Below are positions 52,919-61,179 of a stretch of 64,000 nt of DNA, one piece after another (the first letter of the stretch is position 1; each line of letters opens with the position of its first letter). A model generated the notes under the pieces. The model was not told the DNA's origin. It did not search any database and saw nothing but the letters and a program-made list of their open reading frames with translations. This DNA is from Streptomyces glaucescens (GTDB lineage: Bacteria > Actinomycetota > Actinomycetes > Streptomycetales > Streptomycetaceae). The stretch lies in the NCBI RefSeq assembly GCF_000761215.1, contig NZ_CP009438.1, positions 186,001 through 250,000 on the forward strand, given 5' to 3'. Position numbers and translations under genes: made by a program.

Positions 52919-53943
52919 TCGTGGCCGAACACCTCGTCAAGGAGTTCCGGCTGGCCGAACGCGAGCCCGGCCTGCTCGGCAGCCTCTCCACCCTCCTGAC
53001 CCGCCGGTACCGCGTCGTGCGCGCCGTCGACGACGTCTCCTTCGAGATACCGGCCGGCACGAAGACCGCCTACATCGGCGCCAACGGAGCCGGCAAGTCG
53101 ACCACGATCAAGATGCTGACCGGCATCATGACCCCCACCTCCGGCCGCTGCACGGTCGCCGGGCTGGAGCCCTACCGGCACCGGCAGCGCAACGCCCGCA
53201 CGATCGGCGTCGTCTTCGGCCAGCGCAGCCAGCTCTGGTGGGACCTGTCGGTACCCGACTCCTTCCGCATCCTGCGCCGCATCTACGACATCCCCGGACC
53301 GGTCTACCGGCGCAACCTCGCCCTGTTCCGGGACCTCCTCGACATCGACGCGCTGGGGTCCACCCCCGTGCGGCAGCTCAGCCTCGGACAGCGCATGCGC
53401 GCCGAGATCGCGGCGAGCCTGCTGCACGACCCGGCCGTGCTGTTCTGGGACGAGCCCACGATCGGCCTCGACATGGTGCTGAAGGACGCGGTGCGCCGGC
53501 TGGTCAACCGCGCCCACCGGGAACTGGGCACCACCGTGGTGCTCACCAGCCACGACATCGCCGACATCGCCGCGATCTGCGACAGCGCCCTGGTCGTCGA
53601 CCAGGGGCGGGTCGTGCACCAGGGAACCCTGCAGGCCCTGCTGAGCACGGCCGGCCACCGCTCGGTCGTCTTCGACCACCGGGACGGCACCGCGACCGCG
53701 ACCGTCCTGGCCCGCGTGGAGGCCGGGCTGCCGGGTGTGCGGGCCACGCCGGACGACGGCGGCCGGGTCCGCGTCGACTACCCGACCGGCCGCTACACCT
53801 CCCGGCAGGTCCTCACGTTCCTGCTGGACCACTTCGACCTGGCCGACTGGTACGCCCCCGAACCGGGCCTCGAGGACGTCCTCCGCGAGATCTACGGCCG
53901 CTCGCGTGCCGTCCCCGGCCACGCGCGCGACGGGTCCGCATGA
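52915..53943 (+). CDS. ABC exporter ATPase (AcbW-like)
   Basis: 342 residues. Walker A GANGAGKST, signature LSLGQRMRAE, Walker B VLFWDEPTIGLD and switch His in LTSHD. It has the ~30-residue N-terminal extension with a Leu/Arg pattern and the C-terminal domain found in the DRA/NatA-like subgroup paired with DUF990-type permeases. The GTG at 52915 overlaps the aminotransferase stop. It should power export of the pseudo-oligosaccharide with the two following permeases. Confidence 0.92.
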   Translation: MIVAEHLVKEFRLAEREPGLLGSLSTLLTRRYRVVRAVDDVSFEIPAGTKTAYIGANGAGKSTTIKMLTGIMTPTSGRCTVAGLEPYRHRQRNARTIGVVFGQRSQLWWDLSVPDSFRILRRIYDIPGPVYRRNLALFRDLLDIDALGSTPVRQLSLGQRMRAEIAASLLHDPAVLFWDEPTIGLDMVLKDAVRRLVNRAHRELGTTVVLTSHDIADIAAICDSALVVDQGRVVHQGTLQALLSTAGHRSVVFDHRDGTATATVLARVEAGLPGVRATPDDGGRVRVDYPTGRYTSRQVLTFLLDHFDLADWYAPEPGLEDVLREIYGRSRAVPGHARDGSA

Positions 53944-54749
53944 CCGCCCGCCTGCGTCGCTACGTGCCGTTCGCCACCAGTGGCCTGCAGTCCCTGCTGC
54001 AGTACCGCTCGATGTTCGCGATGACCGCGATGACCGCGGCCGCCGGCGCGGCGGTGACCGTCTTCCTGTGGCGCGCCGTGTACGAGGGCACGCCCGGCCG
54101 CGGACCCGGCGGCTTCACCGTGGCGGAGATCACCACCTACCTGCTGGTGGCCCAGATCCTGCAGGTGCTGCACAGCAACCGGGTGGACGACGAGGTCGCG
54201 GCCGAGGTGTACCGGGGCGATGTCGCGGTCATGCTCGTGCGCCCCGTGAGCTACCCGGTGATGCGGTTCTTCGCCTGCCTGCCGGTGGTGGGCGCCAACG
54301 CCGTCCTGGTCGGACTGCCGGTCCTCGGCCTGTTCGCCCTGATCGTGCCGCTCAGCGCGCCCCGGCCGGCGGACCTGCTGCTGTTCGCCCTCTCCACCGC
54401 CCTGTCGGTGCTGCTGGCGTTCTGCGTGAACCTGCTGACCGGCATGACGGGCTTCCTCACCACCAACACCTGGGGGGTGCGGATGGTCAAGCAGAGCGTC
54501 GTCGCCTTCTTCGCCGGTCAGCTCGTGCCCATCGCGCTGATGCCGGGCCCGCTGGCCGCGCTCGCGACGGCGCTGCCCTTCCGCGGGATGGTCGACGGTC
54601 CGCTGACCCTGCTGCTCGGCCGTTACGACGGCTGGGCCGGGGCCGCCGGGCTGCTCGCCCAGCAACTGGCCTGGGTGGCCGGCCTGTCGCTGCTGTGCGC
54701 CGCGCTCTGGCGCGCCGCTCTCGGACGGCTGGAGGTGCTCGGCGGATGA
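53940..54749 (+). CDS. ABC-2 type exporter permease (AcbX-like)
   Basis: 269 residues, six membrane helices, ABC-2/DUF990 type, with GDVAVMLVRPVSYPV as the conserved cytoplasmic coupling region (family LVRPL-type motif). ATG at 53940 overlaps the ATPase stop (ATGA). It probably forms a heterodimer with the next gene's product. Confidence 0.9.
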   Translation: MTARLRRYVPFATSGLQSLLQYRSMFAMTAMTAAAGAAVTVFLWRAVYEGTPGRGPGGFTVAEITTYLLVAQILQVLHSNRVDDEVAAEVYRGDVAVMLVRPVSYPVMRFFACLPVVGANAVLVGLPVLGLFALIVPLSAPRPADLLLFALSTALSVLLAFCVNLLTGMTGFLTTNTWGVRMVKQSVVAFFAGQLVPIALMPGPLAALATALPFRGMVDGPLTLLLGRYDGWAGAAGLLAQQLAWVAGLSLLCAALWRAALGRLEVLGG

Positions 54750-55546
54750 CACGGACGATGACGCGGTACCTGCGGCTCGCCTGGTTCCTGGGCGGGGTGG
54801 GTCTGCACCGGCTGGCGGCCTACCGCACGGACTTCGTGCTCGGCGCGGGCGCCTTCCTGGTGCGGGTCGGCATCCAGACGGCGGTCGTCGGTCTGGTCTT
54901 CCGCCAGGTTCCCGCCGTGGGCGGCTGGTCGTACCACGAGGTGCTCTTCCTGCTGGGGTTCTCGCTGCTGCCGCGCGGGCTCGACCACCTCTTCACCGAC
55001 CAGCTGTGGGAACTGGGCCGCAAACTGGTCCAGCGCGGCGAGTTCTACCGCTACCTCGTCAGGCCGGTCGACCCGCTGTTCTCCCTGCTGTCGGAACGCT
55101 TCTTCCACCCCGACGGACTCGGCGAACTCCTCGTGGGCGCCGTACTCGTGGCCTACGCGGGCAGCGAGCTGGGCCTGTCGCTCACCGCCGTGCAGTGGGC
55201 GCTGGCGCCCGCCCTCGTGCTGTGCGGCGCGCTGCTGCACACCTCGGTGAAGCTGTTCTTCGCCTCCCTGTCCTTCTGGACCGTGACGAGCATGCCCGCG
55301 ATGTACGCGGCCAGCCAGGTGTCGGAGTTCTCCTCCTACCCCCTGGACATCTACCACCCCACGCTGCGGACCCTGCTCACCTGGATCCTGCCGTTCGCGT
55401 TCACCGCCTACGTGCCGAGCGTCTACCTGCTGACCGGCGTGACGGGACTGCTCGGCTGGCTGCCCCTGATGACCGCCGGTGCCCTGGCACTCGCCCTGAC
55501 CGTGTGGCGCCGGGGCGTCGACCGATACGAGATGACCGGAAGTTGA
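54746..55546 (+). CDS. ABC-2 type exporter permease (AcbY-like)
   Basis: 266 residues, six membrane helices, DUF990 type. The motif GEFYRYLVRPVDPLF is the counterpart of the first permease's coupling region. ATG at 54746 overlaps the previous stop (ATGA). The ATPase plus two unlike permeases in this order is the layout of the acbWXY exporter genes. Confidence 0.9.
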   Translation: MTRTMTRYLRLAWFLGGVGLHRLAAYRTDFVLGAGAFLVRVGIQTAVVGLVFRQVPAVGGWSYHEVLFLLGFSLLPRGLDHLFTDQLWELGRKLVQRGEFYRYLVRPVDPLFSLLSERFFHPDGLGELLVGAVLVAYAGSELGLSLTAVQWALAPALVLCGALLHTSVKLFFASLSFWTVTSMPAMYAASQVSEFSSYPLDIYHPTLRTLLTWILPFAFTAYVPSVYLLTGVTGLLGWLPLMTAGALALALTVWRRGVDRYEMTGS

Positions 55547-55553
55547 GTCGGGC

Positions 55554-57023
55554 ATGATACGAAACGACGATCTCGGCCACCTGCTGCGCGCAGCGCCCTG
55601 GATGCCCGAGGACGGCAGGCGGGCCGAGCGCTTCGAGTGCGTCGACCACGCGTCCCTGGGCTCCGACGTCCTCCTGCTGGTCGTGACGGCCGTCGGCGGA
55701 CCGGCGTCCGGACGCCGCTGGTTCGTCCCCGTCCGGCCCGGTCCGGGAGGTGACGGCCTCCAGGAGGCGCACGGCAGCGCGGAATTCGAGTCCGCCGCGC
55801 TGGACGGGGTCTGCGCCGAGCGCCGGCTGCCCACCGCCCGCGGCGGCTGGGTGCGCTTCCGCGGCGCGCGCCTCACGGCCCGCTCGGTGCGACTGCTGCC
55901 GTTCGAGCGGGGCTGGTCCTCCAACGTCCTGTCCCTCGTGGAGAACGACGGCACGGCCTACGTCCACAAGACCTACCGGCGGCTGGACGAGACCGTCCGG
56001 GAACCGGAACTCCTGCGGCTGATGAACGGGACCGGCCGCACCCCCGACTGGGCCGGCGACTACACCTACGTCGACCCCGCCGACGGCTCCCACCACCCGC
56101 TGGGCGTGTTCTACCGGTACACACCGGGGGACGGCATCGATCTGCCGCTGAGGCTCAGCATGCGGTCGCTGTGGCCGAAGGTGACCGGCGGACCGGCCCC
56201 CGGTGATCTCGAGGACGCCGTGCGGACGCATCTGCGCCCGCTGGCCGGCAACCTGCGCGACGCCGGACGCTTCCTGGCCGGCTTCCACCGCGACCTGGCC
56301 GCCCGGCTCGGCGCGGGTCCCGTCCCGCCGTACCCGGCGCGGGAGGTGCTGGCCCGGGCCACGGCCCGGACGGCCGCGCTGGCCCCGGCGGGCATCGGTC
56401 TGCCCACGGCCGCGCGCACCGCGGCCTTCGCCGCCCTGCGGCGGGAGGCCGCCACGCTGCGCGGCGCCTTCGACGCCGCCCCCGCGGGGTTCCCCTCCGG
56501 TCCGTGCCACGGCGACCTGCACCTGTCCCACCTGCTGTGCCGGCCGCGGGAGGACGGAGGCTGGTCGATGAGTGTGATCGACATGTCGACCCCCGCCCTG
56601 GGCCCGGACGAGGCGGAGTGGGCCGCCCAGTCTCCGGTGCAGGACCTCGTCGCCGTACAGCGCGCGCTGGAGTACTTCACCGCCGACGAGGCGGCCTTCG
56701 AGAGCGCGCGGCGCCTCGGCGTCGACTCCACCGAGACGATGCGGGGCGCGCTGGACGGCGCCGACGGCTGGCCCCCCGGGCCGCGCGCGGTGCTGCGCCA
56801 GGTGTTCCACGCCGCGGACGTCTGGCGGGCGCACGTCCTGCGCCTGCTCCTCGGCGGCACGGCGGACGACCCCCTGCGCCGGCTGCTGTACCTGAGCCGC
56901 CTGCTGCACGAGCTCGCCTACAACGTCGACCACGCCCGGCCCTACCACGCCGCGATCGACCTGCGCCACGCCCTCGCGCTCGCCTCCCGTGCCCCGGCCC
57001 CGACCATTCCAGCAAGGACGTGA
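55554..57023 (+). CDS. Maltokinase/aminoglycoside-phosphotransferase-like kinase (AcbU-like)
   Basis: 489 residues. The C-terminal lobe has the APH-type catalytic loop CHGDLHLSHLL (family HGDxHxxN; the Asn position is His here) and the metal-binding Asp in VIDMS, a variant of the DFE/DFD motif. The N-terminal ~110 residues look like the intermediate cap of actinobacterial maltokinase (Pep2/Mak), and the ATP-binding Lys is in TAYVHKTYR. In acarbose biosynthesis, AcbU phosphorylates C1 of the 7-phosphorylated valienol unit; this gene has the right family and position. Altered catalytic-loop residues deserve checking. Confidence 0.8.
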   Translation: MIRNDDLGHLLRAAPWMPEDGRRAERFECVDHASLGSDVLLLVVTAVGGPASGRRWFVPVRPGPGGDGLQEAHGSAEFESAALDGVCAERRLPTARGGWVRFRGARLTARSVRLLPFERGWSSNVLSLVENDGTAYVHKTYRRLDETVREPELLRLMNGTGRTPDWAGDYTYVDPADGSHHPLGVFYRYTPGDGIDLPLRLSMRSLWPKVTGGPAPGDLEDAVRTHLRPLAGNLRDAGRFLAGFHRDLAARLGAGPVPPYPAREVLARATARTAALAPAGIGLPTAARTAAFAALRREAATLRGAFDAAPAGFPSGPCHGDLHLSHLLCRPREDGGWSMSVIDMSTPALGPDEAEWAAQSPVQDLVAVQRALEYFTADEAAFESARRLGVDSTETMRGALDGADGWPPGPRAVLRQVFHAADVWRAHVLRLLLGGTADDPLRRLLYLSRLLHELAYNVDHARPYHAAIDLRHALALASRAPAPTIPART

Positions 57024-57025
57024 AC

Positions 57026-59125
57026 GTGACCGAGCCCCGTATGCACATCATCGAGACCTACTTCGAATGCTGCGGCTTCGACCACACCTTCCTGCAGGGC
57101 GGCACCTCGGTGTACCTGTGGAACCTGTCCCGGGCGTTCGCGGCGCGCGGCCACCGGGTCTCCCTTGTCACCCCCGCGCACGGCAGGCTCGACGACCTGC
57201 GCGGCAGGTACGACGTGGAGGACCTCGACTACTCGGACGAGTACGTGCTGCCGCTGGTCCTGGACCCCGGGGTGTGGCACGGCTTCCCCGCCGAGGTCCG
57301 GCTGCCGGTGCGGACCACCGCGCACCGCATCCGCCTGGAGGGCGTGGACCTGTACTTCCTCTCCAACGACCACCTCGACCGGCTCCCGGACACGTTCTAC
57401 CCGCCCTACTCGGCCAAGGGCCGGGACCTGGTGTTCTTCAAGCCGCTCGTGTTCCAGGTGGACAGCGTGCGCTTCCTGCGCCGCTGGTTCGGCGAGGAAC
57501 GGGCGATCGTCCACGCCCACGAGCCCTTCTACCACTACCTGCTGCCGGCGGCGCTGCGCGACGACCCGGGCAAACTCGTCGTCAGCACGGTGCAGAGCAA
57601 CATGCCGATCACCAAGAAGGTCTACGCGCCCGAGGTCCGCAGGCTCCTCGAACTGCTGGGCTCCGGGGCCGGCGTCCCGCAGGACCCCGGGCCCGACCCG
57701 GCCGGTCCGGACCTGGAGGCGGTCCGCCAGTACCAGCAACTGACGCACCTGCACTACGAGTACCCGCCGGACCACGTGGCCCTCTACCGGCTGGTCCTGG
57801 AGAACGCCGACCTGATCGACTTCCTCTCGCCCGGCCAGCTCGACTTCTACGCCTCCTTCCGGGACACCCCCTTCGAAGCCCTCTTCGCGCGCCTGCCCCT
57901 GGCCCGTGCCGTGAAGGAGAACGCGCACAAGATGTTCGTCGGGGGCTGCGCGATATCCGACCGGTGGCTCGCCTGGGACCCGCGCGAGGTGGACCGCTCG
58001 GCGGTGCTCGACGGGCTGGGCCTGGACCCGGCGCTGCCGACCTTCTTCCACAACGCGCGCTACGCCCTGCACCACAAGGGCCAGCTGGAACTGGTGCGCG
58101 CCGTCGACCGGGTGCTGAGCGAGGGTCTCGCCGCGAACTTCGTCGTGCGCTGCATCTCCGGTGCCCCGCTCGACGACCCGTACTTCCGTGAGGTCGCCGA
58201 GCGGCACCGGGGCCGGCTGCACCTGGAGTCGGAGCGGGTGGACGAGCGGCGGGTGTTCGAGTACGCGTCGGCCGCCGACTTCTGCGTCTTCCCCTCCAAG
58301 TTCGAGATGGACACCTTCCTCATCGCCCAGGGCGAGGCCATGGCCTGCGGAGCGGTGCCCATCGCGACGGCGCAGGAGGGCATGGCCCACTTCCGGCACG
58401 CCCGGCCCGAGCCGGAGACCACCGGCCTGGCCGTCAACCGGTCCTTCGCCGAGGACGACCCGCTGCTCACCGCCGCCCTCGTCGCGCGCATCCGCGAGGC
58501 GGCTGCCCTGTGGACCGAGGACCCGGCCCGCTACCGGGAGCTGTCGCGGCGCGCTACGGCGGTCGCCCGGCAGTTCACCTGGGACCACTGCGCGGACCTG
58601 CACCTCGCCGCGTTCCACCGCCTGTGGCGGGGCGAGCCGGCCGAGCTGCCCGCCGAACGCGCGTTGCGGCACGGGTGGTTCGACCTCCTGAAGGACGAGG
58701 AGATCACCGAGGAGGCGGCCGTCGCCCACGGCGACCCGGGGGCGTACGCCCGCCTCGCCCCGGTCGACGCACCGGTCGCCCGGAGATTCTTCCGGGCGGC
58801 GTGGGAGCGGGCCGACTTCACCACGTGTGAGCGGATCGCGGACCGCTTCCCCACCGCCGTGACCGCCGGCGACCTGCGGCAGCTGCGCGAGCGGTGCTCG
58901 GTCGACGGCGACGGCACGCTGGTGTACCGCCTGCCGCACGCCGAGCGGGTGCAGCTGGTGACCCCCGCCCCGCGGGGCCCGGCGGCCCGGGCGCTGCCCG
59001 ACGTCCGGGAGCTGCGCCGCACCGGTCCCGGCGTGTTCCAGGGGCCGCCGCCGGGACCGGGGGCGCGGTTGCTGCTGACCCTGTCCTCCGGACGCGTCAC
59101 CTGGGACGAGGCCCGTCATGGCTGA
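57026..59125 (+). CDS. Starch-synthase-like (pseudo)glycosyltransferase (AcbS-like)
   Basis: 699 residues. A GT-B enzyme of GT4/GT5 type: N-terminal acceptor domain starting [20 protein letters not shown] with [22 protein letters not shown], and a C-terminal donor domain with [42 protein letters not shown] and the E-containing nucleotide-binding region, then a ~190-residue extra tail. In acarbose clusters AcbS, a starch-synthase-like enzyme, joins the NDP-valienol to the amino sugar without a sugar oxocarbenium. GTG at 57026 follows AAGGA; ATG at 57041 is an alternative start. It is a paralogue of the second GT at 61180. Confidence 0.82.
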   Translation: MTEPRMHIIETYFECCGFDHTFLQGGTSVYLWNLSRAFAARGHRVSLVTPAHGRLDDLRGRYDVEDLDYSDEYVLPLVLDPGVWHGFPAEVRLPVRTTAHRIRLEGVDLYFLSNDHLDRLPDTFYPPYSAKGRDLVFFKPLVFQVDSVRFLRRWFGEERAIVHAHEPFYHYLLPAALRDDPGKLVVSTVQSNMPITKKVYAPEVRRLLELLGSGAGVPQDPGPDPAGPDLEAVRQYQQLTHLHYEYPPDHVALYRLVLENADLIDFLSPGQLDFYASFRDTPFEALFARLPLARAVKENAHKMFVGGCAISDRWLAWDPREVDRSAVLDGLGLDPALPTFFHNARYALHHKGQLELVRAVDRVLSEGLAANFVVRCISGAPLDDPYFREVAERHRGRLHLESERVDERRVFEYASAADFCVFPSKFEMDTFLIAQGEAMACGAVPIATAQEGMAHFRHARPEPETTGLAVNRSFAEDDPLLTAALVARIREAAALWTEDPARYRELSRRATAVARQFTWDHCADLHLAAFHRLWRGEPAELPAERALRHGWFDLLKDEEITEEAAVAHGDPGAYARLAPVDAPVARRFFRAAWERADFTTCERIADRFPTAVTAGDLRQLRERCSVDGDGTLVYRLPHAERVQLVTPAPRGPAARALPDVRELRRTGPGVFQGPPPGPGARLLLTLSSGRVTWDEARHG

Positions 59126-60251
59126 GCCGTCGGGAGTGCGCGCGGTCCTGCTGGCGGGCGGCGAGGGGCGGCGCATGGGCCCGCTGGGCGCGGGACGGCT
59201 GAAGCCGCTCGTCCCGTACGGCGGTGTCTGCCGGCTGATCGACTTCAGTCTGGCCAACGCGCGCGCCTCGGGGCTGGGGGAGGTGCTGCTGCTGTCCCAG
59301 TACGAGGAGCGGCAGTTGATGGACGACCTGCACCGGGTGTGGAACCGGGCGGACGGCTTCCGGGTCCACTTCGGGCCGTACGACGACGCCTACCGGTCGG
59401 CGGGGGACGCGCTCCCCCGCGAGCTGCCCGAACGCACCTGGCCCGCCGAGCGCGGCACCGCGGACGCCCTGATCCGCAAGGCCGGGCACGTCTTCGGCGG
59501 TGACCGCGAACAGGTCCTGGTCCTGCACGCCGACCACGTGTACCGCTTCGACTACCGGCCGCTGATCAGGGAGCACCGGGCCTCAGGGGCCGCTCTGACG
59601 ATCGCCTACCAGCGGATCGAACGGCGCTGGGTGCACCTGTTCGGAATGGTCCGCTTCAACCGGGCGGGACGGCTCACCGAGTTCGTCGAGAAGCCCGCCG
59701 AACCGACCAGCGACCTGGTCTTCGCCGCGTTCTGCGTCTTCGACGCCGCGGTGCTGCACCGCTACCTGGAGAAGCTGGACGGCACGGACTGGCAGCACGA
59801 CATCAGCCGGGACGTCATCCCCGCGATGCTCGCGGGCGGTGAGGACATCCGCGGCCACGAGGTCGTCGGCCACTGGGAGGACATCGGCACCGTCGAGCGC
59901 TACCACCGCGCCCACCTGATGCTCGCGGCCGGCGGGCCGCGCGCCGCCCTCCCGGTCGAACGGATGCCCAGGACGGTGCGGCCCCGGGTGGACCGCGGCT
60001 GGGTGGCCGACTCCCTGGGCGTGGTCGCCTCGTTGGTCCCGGCGGACCTCGTCAACGAAGGCCGGGTGGAGCACAGCGTGCTGTTCCCGGGTGTGCGCGT
60101 CGGGGAGGGCGCACGGGTCCGGCGCAGCGTGCTGCTGCCCGGCGCCACGGTCTCCCCCGGTCAGGACATCGACTCGGCGGTGGTCCTGGAGAACGGACAC
60201 GTGCAGCGGGTCGAGGACACCGCGGCCGTCACGGAAGGAACCCGTACATGA
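59118..60251 (+). CDS. GlgC-like nucleotidyltransferase (AcbR-like)
   Basis: 377 residues. The nucleotidyltransferase domain has [13 protein letters not shown]...[10 protein letters not shown] and [11 protein letters not shown], and the C-terminal beta-helix begins near 300 ([26 protein letters not shown]), as in ADP-glucose pyrophosphorylase. Compared with typical GlgC it is slightly short. It should activate a sugar- or cyclitol-1-phosphate to an NDP form; in acarbose biosynthesis AcbR activates 1-epi-valienol 1,7-bisphosphate. It overlaps the upstream GT gene by 8 nt. Confidence 0.85.
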   Translation: MAEPSGVRAVLLAGGEGRRMGPLGAGRLKPLVPYGGVCRLIDFSLANARASGLGEVLLLSQYEERQLMDDLHRVWNRADGFRVHFGPYDDAYRSAGDALPRELPERTWPAERGTADALIRKAGHVFGGDREQVLVLHADHVYRFDYRPLIREHRASGAALTIAYQRIERRWVHLFGMVRFNRAGRLTEFVEKPAEPTSDLVFAAFCVFDAAVLHRYLEKLDGTDWQHDISRDVIPAMLAGGEDIRGHEVVGHWEDIGTVERYHRAHLMLAAGGPRAALPVERMPRTVRPRVDRGWVADSLGVVASLVPADLVNEGRVEHSVLFPGVRVGEGARVRRSVLLPGATVSPGQDIDSAVVLENGHVQRVEDTAAVTEGTRT

Positions 60252-61168
60252 ACCTGCCCCCCTACGACGTCCTGGTGGTCGGCGGAGCCGGTGTGGACAC
60301 CGTCGTCCGCGTCGACGACCTGCGGATCCCGCCCGGCGACTCGCTGCACGTGCCCCCCGTGTACGACTACGTGGCGCACACCGGCAACGGCGTCGCGCTC
60401 GGCTTCCACGCCCTGGGCCTCACGACGAAGTTCATCGACTTCCTCGGTGACGACCCGCAGGGACACGCGGTGCTCGCCGCGTACGCCGAGCGCGGCCTGG
60501 ACTTCAGTCACCTGGTGTCCCCGCACGGCACTCCGCGCGGCGTCAACCTGGTCGACGCGCGGGGCCGCCGCTTCTCCTTCTACGACTCCCGGCACCCCGT
60601 GGACCTGCGGCTGCCCCGCGCCTTCTACCTGCCCCACCTGGAGCGGGCGCGCCACGTCCACCTGTCCATCGTCGGGCACAACCGGGACCTGTACGAGGAC
60701 GTCCACCGGCTCGGCGTGACCAGCTCCACCGACCTGCACGACTGGGACGGCGTCAACCCCCACCACCGCACCTACGCCCTCGCCTCCGACTACGTCTTCA
60801 TGAGCGCGGCGGCCGTGCCCGACCGGCTCGACGAGGTCCTGCACGGCATCGTCGACGAGGGCCGGGCCCGTTTCGTCGTGGCCACCGACGGAGCCGACGG
60901 CTGCCACCTGCTGGTGCGGGGCGAGACGAAGGTGCGCCACTTCCCCGCCGTGCGGCCGGAGCGGCCCGTCGTCGACAGCAACGGCGCCGGGGACGCGTTC
61001 GTCACCGCCTTCCTCCACGCCCACCTCGAGGGGCGCCCGGTGGAGGAGTGCGTGCTGGCCGGATCGGTGTCCGGGGCCTTCGCCTGCGGCGCCGCCGGAA
61101 CGCACACCGAGTTCATCGACCTGCCCGGTCTGCGCGCGGCCTGCGCCCGCGCCGTCCCGGCGGAGTGA
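60248..61168 (+). CDS. PfkB/ribokinase-family carbohydrate kinase (AcbK-like)
   Basis: 306 residues. The PfkB signature DSNGAGDAF (catalytic Asp in GAGD) near the C-terminus and the N-terminal [16 protein letters not shown] substrate-side motif are intact. In acarbose producers the PfkB-type kinase AcbK phosphorylates acarbose at the 7-hydroxyl, self-protecting or trapping it. ATG at 60248 overlaps the nucleotidyltransferase stop (ATGA). Confidence 0.82.
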   Translation: MNLPPYDVLVVGGAGVDTVVRVDDLRIPPGDSLHVPPVYDYVAHTGNGVALGFHALGLTTKFIDFLGDDPQGHAVLAAYAERGLDFSHLVSPHGTPRGVNLVDARGRRFSFYDSRHPVDLRLPRAFYLPHLERARHVHLSIVGHNRDLYEDVHRLGVTSSTDLHDWDGVNPHHRTYALASDYVFMSAAAVPDRLDEVLHGIVDEGRARFVVATDGADGCHLLVRGETKVRHFPAVRPERPVVDSNGAGDAFVTAFLHAHLEGRPVEECVLAGSVSGAFACGAAGTHTEFIDLPGLRAACARAVPAE

Positions 61169-61179
61169 GGGGCACCGGG

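Noticed and set aside
59118..60251. Primary glycogen ADP-glucose pyrophosphorylase
   Set aside because: It sits inside a coupled operon with exporter, aminotransferase and PfkB genes and has no branching enzyme beside it, so a cluster-specific NDP-cyclitol role is favoured. Activity on glucose 1-phosphate cannot be excluded from sequence.
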